A stretch of DNA of 64,000 nt from Maricurvus nonylphenolicus (GTDB taxonomy: Bacteria > Pseudomonadota > Gammaproteobacteria > Pseudomonadales > Cellvibrionaceae): NCBI RefSeq assembly GCF_042854845.1, contig NZ_AP031498.1, forward strand, positions 5,022,001-5,086,000, read 5' to 3'. This document shows, one piece after another, positions 17,284-26,147 of this stretch. The first letter of the stretch is position 1. Every line of letters starts with the position of its first letter. The position numbers and the translations under genes were made by a program. The notes below the pieces were generated by a model. That model saw nothing but the letters and a program-made list of their open reading frames with translations, made no database searches and had not been told where the DNA came from.

Positions 17284-19029
17284 TTAGATCAGACCTTCAA
17301 AGTTTCCGGAGCGCAATGCGTTCCATAATTCAATGCCTGGAGGCCACACATTGGAATCAGGATCGATGATACAGTGGATAACAGATGCTTTATTGGACGC
17401 AATAGAACGCTCCAAAGCCGGCGCAATTTCTGAAGCTTTGGTGACATATTCACCATGCCCACCCATGGACTCACATACCTGGTCGTAACGGATATTGTCA
17501 TGCTCAATACAGAACCAAGGTGCTTCACGGCCCCAGCTGCGTTTCTGCGCAGTTTTTTCCATCCCCCAGGCACCATCTACCATAACCAGAACAACAACTG
17601 GCAAGTCTTCACGTACCGCCGTTTCAAGCTCTTGAATGTTGAAGCCAAAGGCACTATCACCAGTAATACAGTAAACAGGGCGACCAGGCTCTGCCAACTT
17701 AGCCCCCATAGCCATTGGTAGACCGCAACCAAGGTGTCCATAGTTCATGGTGCCCATGACCAGAGCACCTTCTTTAACCTGGTGACAACCTAATGACCAC
17801 CAAGCCGTGTTACCGCCATCAATAACAGCAATGGCGTCGTTGCCATAGAACTTGTTAAGCTCGGCATAAACGGTACCGACACACATGGAATCCTGGTGAT
17901 TTGCGATAAGTGTATCGAGCTGATCACGACTGTCGTTTTGCAGCGCTTTGAATTCATCCATACGAGCGTGCTTTTCACGCTTCTCGGTTAAGTCTTTTAC
18001 AGCCTCAATCAATTGTGCCAATACTGCTTTTGCATCACCGACCAAGCCAATATCGGCAGGACGGTTCAAACCAATGTTGGTAGGCTCGCTATCAATCTGG
18101 ATAATCTTGGTTTTCTCAGGATCGCTCCAGGCAGGCGCTTTACCAAAAGCACTCAACTCCCCCAAACGAGTACCAATCACCAGCGTTACATCAGACTCCA
18201 GGCGACATGCCATACCGCCGAAGTTACCCGCATTCAGCGCAAGCTCATGACCACAAGGAAAAGCCGACATACCGTGACCAGTCTTCATAACAGGCATACC
18301 CAAGTATTCAACCAGCTCTTTCAGCTCATCTTGTGCAAAGGCGCGAACACAACCGTTACCCGCACAAGCCACTGGCAAGGTAGCATCTACCAGCATTTTA
18401 GCGGCAGCCTTAACAGCGTCAGTGTTAGCTTGTTGCTTACCTTGAGCACTAAAGCGGTATTGCTCTGGCGTTTGCAAGGAAACAGTGCTTGGATCACCCA
18501 GGCTATCAAAAATATCTTGTGGTACTAGCAGGTGTGCCACACCTGGGGTACCGGTAGTGGCCATACGGAACGCGTGGCGAACCATTTCAGGCAGACGGTG
18601 CCAGTGATCAACTTTACCACTCCACTTACAAGCGGCCTTAAAGACACCATGCTGATCGCCAACCTGCATACAGGCCTGCTGAGAATATGAGTCTGCCACT
18701 TCACTACGACGAGTGGTAGTAATAGCAATAGTCGGGGTACCTTCAGCCTGGTTACACAACAAACCGGAAACCAGGTTAGCTGCACCAGGGCCTGCACAGG
18801 CCATGATGACCGTCGGCTCACCTGCTACACGCGCGTAACCATCAACCATGTGACATGCAGCGCCTTCGTGCTTAGGCACAATCAAGCGAATACCCAACTC
18901 ATCCTGCAACCGCTCCAGCGGCTCCAACATGGTCATATAGGTACCATCGGTGATGGCCGTAATATGCTTTACTTTTTCTTGTTGCAGGCAGCGCAGTAAC
19001 AGCTCACCGCCTTTAATCATATCGCTCAT
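17284..19029 (-). CDS. thiamine-diphosphate-dependent enzyme (acetolactate synthase / 2-hydroxyacyl lyase-like)
   Basis: A 581-residue ThDP enzyme with the three expected domains: the PYR domain with the catalytic Glu in KHEGAAC (residue 55), a central Rossmann-like domain, and the PP domain with GDSAFGFNIQELE. The usual GDG-x24-27-NN metal motif reads GDS ... VMVDG, so the second Asn is an Asp. The GDSAFGF start resembles oxalyl-CoA decarboxylase/2-hydroxyacyl-CoA lyase, whereas the domain layout also fits acetolactate synthase or cyclohexane-1,2-dione hydrolase. TGAGGAA precedes ATG. Its setting with an ALDH, a beta-hydroxyacid dehydrogenase and a BVMO suggests C-C cleavage of a diketone or hydroxyacyl intermediate rather than branched-chain amino acid synthesis. 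No small regulatory subunit gene is nearby. Confidence 0.88.
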   Translation of the reverse strand: MSDMIKGGELLLRCLQQEKVKHITAITDGTYMTMLEPLERLQDELGIRLIVPKHEGAACHMVDGYARVAGEPTVIMACAGPGAANLVSGLLCNQAEGTPTIAITTTRRSEVADSYSQQACMQVGDQHGVFKAACKWSGKVDHWHRLPEMVRHAFRMATTGTPGVAHLLVPQDIFDSLGDPSTVSLQTPEQYRFSAQGKQQANTDAVKAAAKMLVDATLPVACAGNGCVRAFAQDELKELVEYLGMPVMKTGHGMSAFPCGHELALNAGNFGGMACRLESDVTLVIGTRLGELSAFGKAPAWSDPEKTKIIQIDSEPTNIGLNRPADIGLVGDAKAVLAQLIEAVKDLTEKREKHARMDEFKALQNDSRDQLDTLIANHQDSMCVGTVYAELNKFYGNDAIAVIDGGNTAWWSLGCHQVKEGALVMGTMNYGHLGCGLPMAMGAKLAEPGRPVYCITGDSAFGFNIQELETAVREDLPVVVLVMVDGAWGMEKTAQKRSWGREAPWFCIEHDNIRYDQVCESMGGHGEYVTKASEIAPALERSIASNKASVIHCIIDPDSNVWPPGIELWNALRSGNFEGLI

Positions 19030-19082
19030 TTTTTATTCCTCAGAAATCTGGACTATCAGCGGGTAAACTGACCCGGCATTAT

Positions 19083-19961
19083 TTATTTCAAGTCAGCGCG
19101 AGCACGGGAAATCTCGTAAATAGCACTCCAGTCTTTATCCTGCATGCCATTCTCCAGAGCTTCATCCATTTTGCCTTTGATGATCTCGCCTATATCAAAG
19201 GTCGCCCCCAGGCTGCCAGCTGTTTCCAGCATCAGAGTGATATCTTTCAAACCGCCAGTCATTTTGAAACCGCCATCATCAAAGTCACGGTCTTTCACTT
19301 TGCCTGCATACATTTGCAAAATGGGATTTGCATAGATCATCTGGTAGAAACCGGCCATCTTGTTCAGGTCCAGTCCCGCTTTCTCAGCAACGGTATAAAC
19401 TTCACCCATCAATTCAATGTTGGAAATAACGCTGTAGTTTAGACACAGTTTCAGAGTAGAAGCATGGCTGGGGACATCCCCCATCACATCGTGCAGTTTG
19501 GTAAAGGATTCGATCACCGGTTTGGCGGTTTCGATACCTTCGGCATCACCGGCCAGCAACGCAATCAGTGAGCCATCAGCAGCGGCATCTGGACGTCCCA
19601 GAACCGGACATGCAACGAAGCGAGAGCCGTGCTCTTTATGGATTTCCATCAACTTGTCAGCGCACTTAGGCGAGATGGTCGTTACACAAACATGTGTAGC
19701 ACCTTGCTTGAGTCCTGCCAGCAGACCATTTTCACCTTGCAGACTATCCAGAATAGATTGATCATCCATCAAACTGGTAACAACAACATCAGCATCAGAG
19801 GCTGCCTGCTTCAAGGTTTCAGCAGCCTTGGCACCTTTCTCTACAAAAGGATCCATTTTTGATGCTGTGCGGTTCCAAACAGTAAAGTCAAAACCCGCCT
19901 TTTGGACGTTAGAGGCCATGCCTCCACCCATGTTACCCAATCCAATAAAAGATACTTTCAT
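19083..19961 (-). CDS. NAD(P)-dependent beta-hydroxyacid dehydrogenase (3-hydroxyisobutyrate/tartronate-semialdehyde reductase family)
   Basis: A 292-residue oxidoreductase that interconverts a beta-hydroxy acid and its semialdehyde. The N-terminal Rossmann motif GLGNMGGGMA (about 7-16) and the substrate-binding helix region CPVLGRPDAA (normally xxPVxGGxxxA) are visible; the second is altered from GG to GR. The conserved Lys region lies in KLCLNYSVISNIELMGE. The ATG at 19961 is preferred over 19967 because AGAG is then at a normal distance. It is the first gene of the minus-strand operon with the ThDP enzyme (54-base gap), ALDH and BVMO. Confidence 0.88.
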   Translation of the reverse strand: MKVSFIGLGNMGGGMASNVQKAGFDFTVWNRTASKMDPFVEKGAKAAETLKQAASDADVVVTSLMDDQSILDSLQGENGLLAGLKQGATHVCVTTISPKCADKLMEIHKEHGSRFVACPVLGRPDAAADGSLIALLAGDAEGIETAKPVIESFTKLHDVMGDVPSHASTLKLCLNYSVISNIELMGEVYTVAEKAGLDLNKMAGFYQMIYANPILQMYAGKVKDRDFDDGGFKMTGGLKDITLMLETAGSLGATFDIGEIIKGKMDEALENGMQDKDWSAIYEISRARADLK

Positions 19962-20127
19962 AGTCATTCACTCTAGATACAGAAATAATTTGAAGCGTCT
20001 AATGACACGCTGGAAATCAGAATAACAAAAGCATCCTTCGCACATAGTTTCCGAAAACGACAATCAATTGTCCGGAAAACCACGCCCTAAGAGCTAAATC
20101 TCCCTCCCGGCAGCTACTGGCAAAGAT

Positions 20128-20172
20128 ATGTCAGGCTAAGCCAAACAATGAGCCTAGAACCTAGCGTAGAGT
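20128..20172 (+). promoter_or_regulatory. element C of the putative AraC regulon
   Basis: ATGTCA (20128-20133), GCTA at the usual offset and AGCGTAGAGT (20163-20172) are separated by exactly 29 bases, as in the copies at 31425 and 33524. TAGAGT could be a -10 hexamer. It is 197 bp upstream of the quinone reductase, with a terminator in between. Confidence 0.55.
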
Positions 20173-20270
20173 AATGAACATCAGAATCTATAGCTGTCTT
20201 ATCAACACACTCGGAAAGCATGAAAACGCTGCATCCATAAAGATATGACAGGCACAGTTGTCTCTCTCTT

Positions 20271-20293
20271 CGCGGCTTAGGCCGCGCTTTTTT
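20271..20293 (+). terminator. Rho-independent terminator or leader attenuator before the quinone reductase
   Basis: CGCGGC-TTAG-GCCGCG is followed by CTTTTTT. It lies between element C and the quinone reductase ATG, with no gene on the plus strand before it. It could end a short non-coding transcript or act as an attenuator. Confidence 0.85.
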
Positions 20294-20368
20294 ACTACTT
20301 GCAGACAAATTCTATATATGAACTTTGACCTGAAACCCTAGATAACAGCACAAGTCAGGAGATAAAAA

Positions 20369-21340
20369 ATGAAGGCCGTACAAATCGATGAATTCGGTTC
20401 ATCCGAAAAATTAAAAGTCGTTGATATAGACATCCCCATCCCCCAAAAGGATGAAGTTCTTATCAAAGTTGAAGCTGCAGGCGTTATGTTCTCAGACATT
20501 CAAATGCGGGAAGATGATTATACAAACCCACCCAAACTGCCTGCAGTGCTCGGACGAGAAGTTGTAGGTACAGCTATTGAGGTGGGCGAGAATGTAGAGC
20601 ATATCAAGGTAGGTATGCGGGTAGGCACTTTTATGCACACCGGCGGTTATGCAGAATATGCAGCCGCTCCGGCAATGACAACCTTTGAGATTCCAGATCG
20701 AGCCAGTTTCTTACAAGCAATCGTCTATCAATCCAGCCTGCCCGCCGCCTACACTCACTACAGCTTAGCAGGCAACGTTCAGCCAGGTGAAACCATTCTT
20801 ATTCACGCTGCAGCAGGTAGCGTAGGCACCTTAATGACTCAAATTGCAAAGAAGCACGGTAATACAGTTATAGCCCTATGCAGCAGCGAAGCTAAGCGCC
20901 AATATTGTTTAACTAAAGGTGCAGATTATGCAATTAACTACCGCGAGACAGACTATGTAGAAGAAGTTCTAAACATTACCGAGGGTAAAGGCGTTGATGT
21001 CTCCCTGAATAGTGTGGGTGGCCCCACCCTAGAAACAGATTATAAAGCTATTCGACCTTTAGGTCGCTGGGTTATTTATGGCTATGCTGGCGGCAGAGCG
21101 CCACTTAGCGCAGAGGCCATTGATGGCATTATGCATCGCTCCCAGCAAATTACTATCGCATCGGTATATAACTACAGAGAGACCGAGAAAATCTTTGATG
21201 TCCTACAGTACTGCCAAGAATGGCTAAAAACCGAGCCTCTGGAATCTCCGACGACGATTTATGCATTGGAGCAAGCAGCCGAAGCCCAGGAATTTATTGC
21301 CAGTCAAGAATCTATAGGCAAGGTAGTTTTAGTTCCATAA
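20369..21340 (+). CDS. NADPH:quinone reductase / zinc-free alcohol dehydrogenase-like protein
   Basis: A 323-residue medium-chain reductase. The GroES-like half (residues 1-120) lacks the Cys clusters that bind zinc. The cofactor half carries HAAAGSVGTLMTQIAKKHG (about 147-165), the AxxGxxG pattern of QOR enzymes. It would reduce a quinone or an alpha,beta-unsaturated ketone with NADPH, which fits the cyclic-ketone theme. CAGGAGATAAAAA precedes ATG. It is monocistronic, closed by the hairpin at 21346, and preceded by element C and an attenuator-like terminator. Confidence 0.9.
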   Translation: MKAVQIDEFGSSEKLKVVDIDIPIPQKDEVLIKVEAAGVMFSDIQMREDDYTNPPKLPAVLGREVVGTAIEVGENVEHIKVGMRVGTFMHTGGYAEYAAAPAMTTFEIPDRASFLQAIVYQSSLPAAYTHYSLAGNVQPGETILIHAAAGSVGTLMTQIAKKHGNTVIALCSSEAKRQYCLTKGADYAINYRETDYVEEVLNITEGKGVDVSLNSVGGPTLETDYKAIRPLGRWVIYGYAGGRAPLSAEAIDGIMHRSQQITIASVYNYRETEKIFDVLQYCQEWLKTEPLESPTTIYALEQAAEAQEFIASQESIGKVVLVP

Positions 21341-21373
21341 TAAAAAGGGGCAAGCTAACTATAGCTTGCCCCT
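21341..21373 (-). terminator. terminator between convergent quinone reductase and SDR genes
   Basis: A perfect 12-bp stem (AGGGGCAAGCTA, loop ACTA, TAGCTTGCCCCT at 21346-21373). The run of five A's on its left becomes a T-run in minus-strand transcripts, so it best terminates the SDR gene; it may also stop the quinone reductase transcript. Confidence 0.85.
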
Positions 21374-21396
21374 CATAACAGAGTTATTACACCCTA

Positions 21397-22467
21397 TTAG
21401 TACATATTATTTTCATCTTTGAGCCAGTCGATATACTCTTTAAAAGCTTCTTCTAAAGAGTAAGACTGCTCCCAACCTAAATCTTCTTTGATCAAGTCAC
21501 TATTTATCCCCAGATCATTCATCTGATCTGGAAATTCTTCCGGATCAAAACCAAGAATCTCTTGCGCCTCAGGTGCAGCACGGTATAAGGCCTCAATTTG
21601 GCCCTTAACGCCACCAGGGTAATTACCTACAACATTGTAAATACGATGAGGCAATTCATCCACCTCCAACGCACAAATAAATGCATTGACAGTATCCTTA
21701 ACATACAGAGGTGGCAGAATCGATCCGACTATACTCCACAGTGGCTTTAGCGGCAGATTCTTATGGCCACGAACCTCAGCAACATTTTTAATGCGACCAG
21801 CTACTGCATGCGCAGCAATAGCCATCTGATTGCCCATTCGGGCATAGCCAGGGCCAAACTGGAACGGAAAACGCAGAATCGCAACATCAAGTGTATGAGC
21901 GCCTTTCATTTCACCAGTTTCCTGGTCTGCACCACCACTACCCGTAGGATTTTCCAGTGGCGTACCATAATCAAGGAGTACTTGCTCAATCGCCCTACGA
22001 ATTCGCACTTCAAACTTAGGCAGTGGGATGGACCCTCTCCCATCCTCATAGGAGATTTCTGGCGAGAAAGCCGTTGACTCGTTAAAAGGCGGTCTCTCTC
22101 CACCATAAACAGCCATGGAGCTAGCCATGATTACGCGCTTCACGCCGGCATCACAGGCAGCATTCAGCGTATTAAATATCATGTCATAGGCGGTATTATT
22201 TTCAGCGCGCGAATTGGAGTCCTGATGAGCAGCTGCCATGATCAGTATGCCATCGAAACTGTGTCGAGAGAAAAGATCATTCACCTCACTCTTGTTCGTG
22301 AGGTCAACAGTTTCAACGCTGATCAAGTCGCTATATGTTGCCAAGACTGGACCAGCAGCATTACCTCGCGTGGTCGAAACCACCGAGTAGCCCTTATCGG
22401 CAAGCGCTTTAGCCATATTACAGCCAACAAAGCCTGTACCCCCGGTTATGAGTATTTTCTTTTGCAT
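21397..22467 (-). CDS. NAD-dependent epimerase/dehydratase-like extended SDR
   Basis: A 356-residue extended SDR. The N-terminus ILITGGTGFVG is a clear nucleotide-binding motif, and the Ser segment MASSMAVYG matches 3-beta-HSD/epimerase enzymes. The expected YxxxK active site is not evident: the corresponding stretch reads LPKFEVRIRRAIEQ. A Gly-rich insert (LENPTGSGGADQETGEMKG) follows it. The ATG at 22467 has AGAGGA upstream; the annotated 22491 start lacks it. It is divergent from the GST gene. It may be a non-standard oxidoreductase or a binding protein. The function is unknown. Confidence 0.85.
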   Translation of the reverse strand: MQKKILITGGTGFVGCNMAKALADKGYSVVSTTRGNAAGPVLATYSDLISVETVDLTNKSEVNDLFSRHSFDGILIMAAAHQDSNSRAENNTAYDMIFNTLNAACDAGVKRVIMASSMAVYGGERPPFNESTAFSPEISYEDGRGSIPLPKFEVRIRRAIEQVLLDYGTPLENPTGSGGADQETGEMKGAHTLDVAILRFPFQFGPGYARMGNQMAIAAHAVAGRIKNVAEVRGHKNLPLKPLWSIVGSILPPLYVKDTVNAFICALEVDELPHRIYNVVGNYPGGVKGQIEALYRAAPEAQEILGFDPEEFPDQMNDLGINSDLIKEDLGWEQSYSLEEAFKEYIDWLKDENNMY

Positions 22468-22734
22468 TGAAAGTCCTCTTAATCTATTCATTTTTCAATC
22501 GTCAGTGATTGTCTTGAGCAATCTGATATCCCACTTGAGGAATATAATTATCCTACTGACAGAAAGATCAAATTAGGTTCGCCCCTTCTGACAATCGATA
22601 GCCCCTAAATGACACCCTTAATGGCATTTCAAGCCATATCTTTGGCAGGTTGCGGCACATATTCACCAGCGTGACTATCGGCATAATGATCATTAGTAGA
22701 TAGCCACCGTATTTAAGAAGGAGCAGGAACAGAC

Positions 22735-23562
22735 ATGCCGATTATTGAAACCACTCGAAATGACATCAAGAACCTTAAAGGCCTACACCTGTTCCATTTC
22801 GCAGCCTCCAACTGCTCGCAACGGGTGCGTATGGTTCTGGAAGAGAAAGGTGTGCATTGGACCAGCCACCACATAAACCTTCAAAAATACGAGCATTTAT
22901 CACAGGAATTCCAAGAACTGAATCCTAAAGGCGTTGTACCTGTTTTAGTACATGACGGAATAACGATTACCGAGTCCAACGACATCATCACCTATGTCGA
23001 TGAAAACTTCCCCGGCAAGTCGCTCCAACCCACAACAGAAGAAGGAAAAGAGTTTCTTGCAGAAGCTCTGTCAAGATCATCAAAAATACAGGATTCACTC
23101 AAAGTCTCTAGTTTTGAGTTTCTATTCAAACCGGTTCGGAAAATGAATACCGATCAGTTAAACCACTATGAGGCCTCAGTAAAGAACCAATACCTGGTTG
23201 ATTTTATGCGGGAATTCTCATCAGCCGAAGGTTTTTCACAGGAAAAAATACGATCCAGCGTTTCCGAACTGGTTGACATTGTCAGCTACCTGGAAGACCG
23301 CCTTGCTAGCAGTCAATGGTTGAGCGGCACAGCATTTGGTCTAGCGGATATTTCCTGGGTAGTGAATATATACCGCTTAAGAAAGATGGCATTTCCATTC
23401 AGTGATTACCCACACGTAGCTAGATGGCTAGATGCTATTGCTATGCGATCTAGCTATAAGAACGCAATTACTAAGTACGAATCATCAAAAATGAAGTATT
23501 TCTATTCGGTGTATACAACGATCAGAAAGCTCAAAGGCACCAGCATCGCATCATATATCTAG
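22735..23562 (+). CDS. glutathione S-transferase-like protein
   Basis: A 275-residue protein with an N-terminal thioredoxin-like GST domain (LHLFHFAASNCSQRVRMVLEEKG; the Cys in SNCSQ sits at the catalytic position), the cis-Pro segment VVPVLV, the glutathione-binding TESNDI, and an alpha-helical C-terminal domain. It is about 50 residues longer than a minimal GST because of an insert near 95-150. GAAGGAGCAGG precedes ATG. It may conjugate or isomerise an electrophilic intermediate, or act in reductive ring opening. It lies between the divergent SDR and the receptor operon; its own promoter is not clear. Confidence 0.88.
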   Translation: MPIIETTRNDIKNLKGLHLFHFAASNCSQRVRMVLEEKGVHWTSHHINLQKYEHLSQEFQELNPKGVVPVLVHDGITITESNDIITYVDENFPGKSLQPTTEEGKEFLAEALSRSSKIQDSLKVSSFEFLFKPVRKMNTDQLNHYEASVKNQYLVDFMREFSSAEGFSQEKIRSSVSELVDIVSYLEDRLASSQWLSGTAFGLADISWVVNIYRLRKMAFPFSDYPHVARWLDAIAMRSSYKNAITKYESSKMKYFYSVYTTIRKLKGTSIASYI

Positions 23563-23692
23563 CATCCTCACAGAATCGCCCTAAAAATCCCATTCACAGA
23601 AAGCTCATGGCTTTTGAGTCATGTGCTTCTACTTGCTATACCTCTATAGGATTCTACAACAAACTATTTTTGCGTCATCTACCGCCAATCAA

Positions 23693-23737
23693 ATGACACA
23701 AAATGCGAACTCCCCAAAGTAAAAATCAGCGTAAAGT
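23693..23737 (+). promoter_or_regulatory. element D of the putative AraC regulon (receptor promoter)
   Basis: ATGACA (23693-23698) and AGCGTAAAGT (23728-23737) are again 29 bases apart, with the internal A, C and AA positions kept. It is the weakest of the four copies and lies 66 bp before the TonB receptor ATG. TAAAGT may be the -10 hexamer. Confidence 0.5.
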
Positions 23738-23803
23738 TTAAATTCGCTGCAGAATAGAAGTAAAAAAATTATCAATGCAGCAAAACATGAGGAGATCTAT
23801 AGA

Positions 23804-26059
23804 ATGAAGAACTTACAGCTCAACACATTGAGCGCGTCTATCCTTGCTACGCTGACCGTTAGTACCAGCACTCATATTTACGCTCAGGACGACGATCTTT
23901 TATCATTAGAAGAAGTTGTTGTTACCGCTGAACGTCGCTCTCAAACCCTGCAAGAAATCCCACTGGCAATATCTGCCGTTTCTGGTGACAAAATTGAACG
24001 CTCCCAAATTACCCGTACCGACGACATAACCTCACTCGCTCCCGGCCTGCAAATTAGCAGCGGTCGCTTAGGTGAACAGAAAGTCGTTATTCGTGGTGTC
24101 GGCGGTTCTGTACGCGACAACATAGCCGCCAGCCCCAAGGTTGCCATGTTTATTGACGACGTTTACGTCTCCCGTGGTGCCGCTATGGATATGGCTTTCT
24201 TCGATCTGGACCGTGTAGAAGTTCTGCGCGGCCCTCAAGGCACTCTGTACGGTAAAAATGCGATTGCCGGGGCAGTGAATGTTCATAGTAAAATGCCAAG
24301 CGACGAGTTTGAAGCAAAGTTTTCTGTCACCGCAGGTAACTACGATACCCGCCAAACCCGCTTTATGGTGGGCGGACCACTGTCTGAAAACCTCTCTGGC
24401 AAGTTCGTAGGCGGTAGCAATGAACGTGATGGCTTTACCAAAAACCTGACTACCGGCAATGACCTCAGCCGCGAGGAAAGTTACTTCGGCCGTGCCACCC
24501 TGCTGTTTGAAGGTGAGCAATGGGATCTGCGTGCCATTATGGATTACGAGCACAACCCTTCTAACCCCGGCACTGCCATGCACATCAACAACAATAATTC
24601 CAGCAGAAGCTCTACCGGCTTTGAGCCATTGGCACTTGCGCCTGGTTTTACCGTCACTTCTCCTGATGACCGCCATGAAGTAACCACTGACCAAGACGGT
24701 GAAGGATCACAAACCAATCAAGGGTTCTCCTTTAAGGCAAGCTATTCCGGTGAAGATATCGTTTTCGAAAGTATCACAGGCTACCGCGATATTAAAAACT
24801 CCTTCACCCGCGACAATGATAACCATGACAGTTCTTTAACCGGTATCAGTATCAACAACGTCGCTGAAGATGATTCTTGGTCTGTGAGCCAAGAGTTCCG
24901 TGTTTCATCAGTCGATACTGGCGCCTTCACTATGGACGGCGATCTGTTCTGGACAGTAGGCCTATATCTGTTCCACGACGAAGGTGAGCGCGAAGAGTTT
25001 TTCAATGTCTTTGTTGATCCCATTATCGATAACAACCAGTTTCAATCTCTGGAAATAGAGGGCGATACCATTGCCCTGTATGGCCAAGGCACTTATACCG
25101 TTAATGAAAAGCTGGACGTTACATTTGGCCTGCGCTACAGCTATGAGGAAAAAGAAGCTATCCACGGTCTGGCTGACGGCCTTGTTGGCGTCCTTGTTGA
25201 TGAGCTTGAGTTTTCTAACGTTAAAGTAAAAGATGATTGGACTCAGCTGAGCCCTAAATTAACTGCCAATTATCAGCTTACCGAAGAGGTCATGCTCTAT
25301 GCGACCTACTCAAAAGGCTCTTTGGGTGGCGGCTTTAACTTTGGCCCAGCCAATGCTGCTCAAGCTGCAACTGATAGCTTCGATCAGGAAAATGCTGACA
25401 ACTTTGAAGTCGGTATAAAAGGCTCTGCTTGGGATAACCGCCTGCAATATACCGCTTCTGCGTTCTACATTGATTACCAGGATCTGCAAGTACAGGGCGT
25501 TAATTCATCTGGTGCAACGATCACCACCAATGCATCCGATGCCACAAGTCAGGGTGTTGAGCTGGAACTGACCGCTCTGGTAGCAGAAGGGCTAACGTTG
25601 AATGCAAACTACGCCTATGTTGATGCAACATTTGATGCATATTGTGAGGAAGCAGTCGACAACTCCCTTACCGGAGCAGCCTGTACGGCAGCAGGTGGCA
25701 TAGATAATAAAGGCAATCAGCTGGAATACTCTTCTGAGCATGTCTTTAACTTCTCCGCTGAATACGTGATGGCTCTGGCTGATGCGGGCGATCTGATTTT
25801 TGCCACTAACTACAGCTACAGCAGTGATCAGTATTTCGGCCCAGACAATACCTCCGGACAAGATGCCTACGACCTCATTGATGCCAGTGTTGCTTTTGAG
25901 TCAGCTGATGGCAACTGGTTTGTATCTGTATGGGGCAAAAACCTAACTGATGAAGGCTACAACGTAGACTTCATCGACTACGGTAGCACTTCCGATGGCG
26001 CTGCCTATGTACAGGGCAGTCCTCGCACCTACGGTGCTACCGTTACCTGGACATACTAA
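23804..26059 (+). CDS. TonB-dependent outer membrane receptor
   Basis: A 751-residue receptor with a signal peptide cut near IYAQDD (about residue 27), the TonB-box-like EEVVVTAERR, a plug with VLRGPQGTLYGKNAIAGAVNV (about 145-165) and a beta-barrel ending in ATVTWTY. It is distinct from the receptors at 489, 51803 and 55406. GAGGAGATC precedes ATG. It is followed 88 bases later by the 6-oxocamphor-hydrolase-like crotonase, with a hairpin in the gap, so it probably imports the substrate or a precursor of the ring-cleavage pathway. Element D lies upstream. The substrate is unknown. Confidence 0.95.
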   Translation: MKNLQLNTLSASILATLTVSTSTHIYAQDDDLLSLEEVVVTAERRSQTLQEIPLAISAVSGDKIERSQITRTDDITSLAPGLQISSGRLGEQKVVIRGVGGSVRDNIAASPKVAMFIDDVYVSRGAAMDMAFFDLDRVEVLRGPQGTLYGKNAIAGAVNVHSKMPSDEFEAKFSVTAGNYDTRQTRFMVGGPLSENLSGKFVGGSNERDGFTKNLTTGNDLSREESYFGRATLLFEGEQWDLRAIMDYEHNPSNPGTAMHINNNNSSRSSTGFEPLALAPGFTVTSPDDRHEVTTDQDGEGSQTNQGFSFKASYSGEDIVFESITGYRDIKNSFTRDNDNHDSSLTGISINNVAEDDSWSVSQEFRVSSVDTGAFTMDGDLFWTVGLYLFHDEGEREEFFNVFVDPIIDNNQFQSLEIEGDTIALYGQGTYTVNEKLDVTFGLRYSYEEKEAIHGLADGLVGVLVDELEFSNVKVKDDWTQLSPKLTANYQLTEEVMLYATYSKGSLGGGFNFGPANAAQAATDSFDQENADNFEVGIKGSAWDNRLQYTASAFYIDYQDLQVQGVNSSGATITTNASDATSQGVELELTALVAEGLTLNANYAYVDATFDAYCEEAVDNSLTGAACTAAGGIDNKGNQLEYSSEHVFNFSAEYVMALADAGDLIFATNYSYSSDQYFGPDNTSGQDAYDLIDASVAFESADGNWFVSVWGKNLTDEGYNVDFIDYGSTSDGAAYVQGSPRTYGATVTWTY

Positions 26060-26075
26060 CGGCAAGCCTATTACA

Positions 26076-26097
26076 GGGGCCACCATAAGGTGGCTCC
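26076..26097 (+). terminator. hairpin between the receptor and crotonase genes
   Basis: GGGGCCACC-ATAA-GGTGGCTCC forms a 9-bp stem, followed by TGAATTTTC. It may be a partial terminator that lowers crotonase expression relative to the receptor, or an mRNA stabiliser. Confidence 0.5.
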
Positions 26098-26147
26098 TGA
26101 ATTTTCAACGACAAGACACCTTTTAACTTCTCAGGAGATGTACAGTC

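Larger units (their letters stand above)
19962..20368. other. divergent intergenic region before the quinone reductase
   Basis: No gene is supported here. It holds an imperfect palindrome around 20054-20077 (GACAATCAATTGTC with flanking CCGG/CCGAAA), promoter-like element C (20128-20172) and a strong terminator (20271-20293). AAAGATATGTCAGGC at 20122-20136 recurs as AAAGATATGACAGGC at 20239-20253. Confidence 0.6.

Noticed and set aside
20114..20308. 64-residue minus-strand open frame before the quinone reductase
   Set aside because: It spans the terminator hairpin and promoter-like element C and has no family features.
22675..22703. Imperfect palindrome CTATC...ATGATCAT...GATAG upstream of the GST gene
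   Set aside because: The arms are short and it has no second copy in the window, so it is not enough to call an operator.
24068..24694. 208-residue open frame opposite the TonB receptor at 23804
   Set aside because: It has no recognisable domain and is a shadow of the receptor's reading frame.
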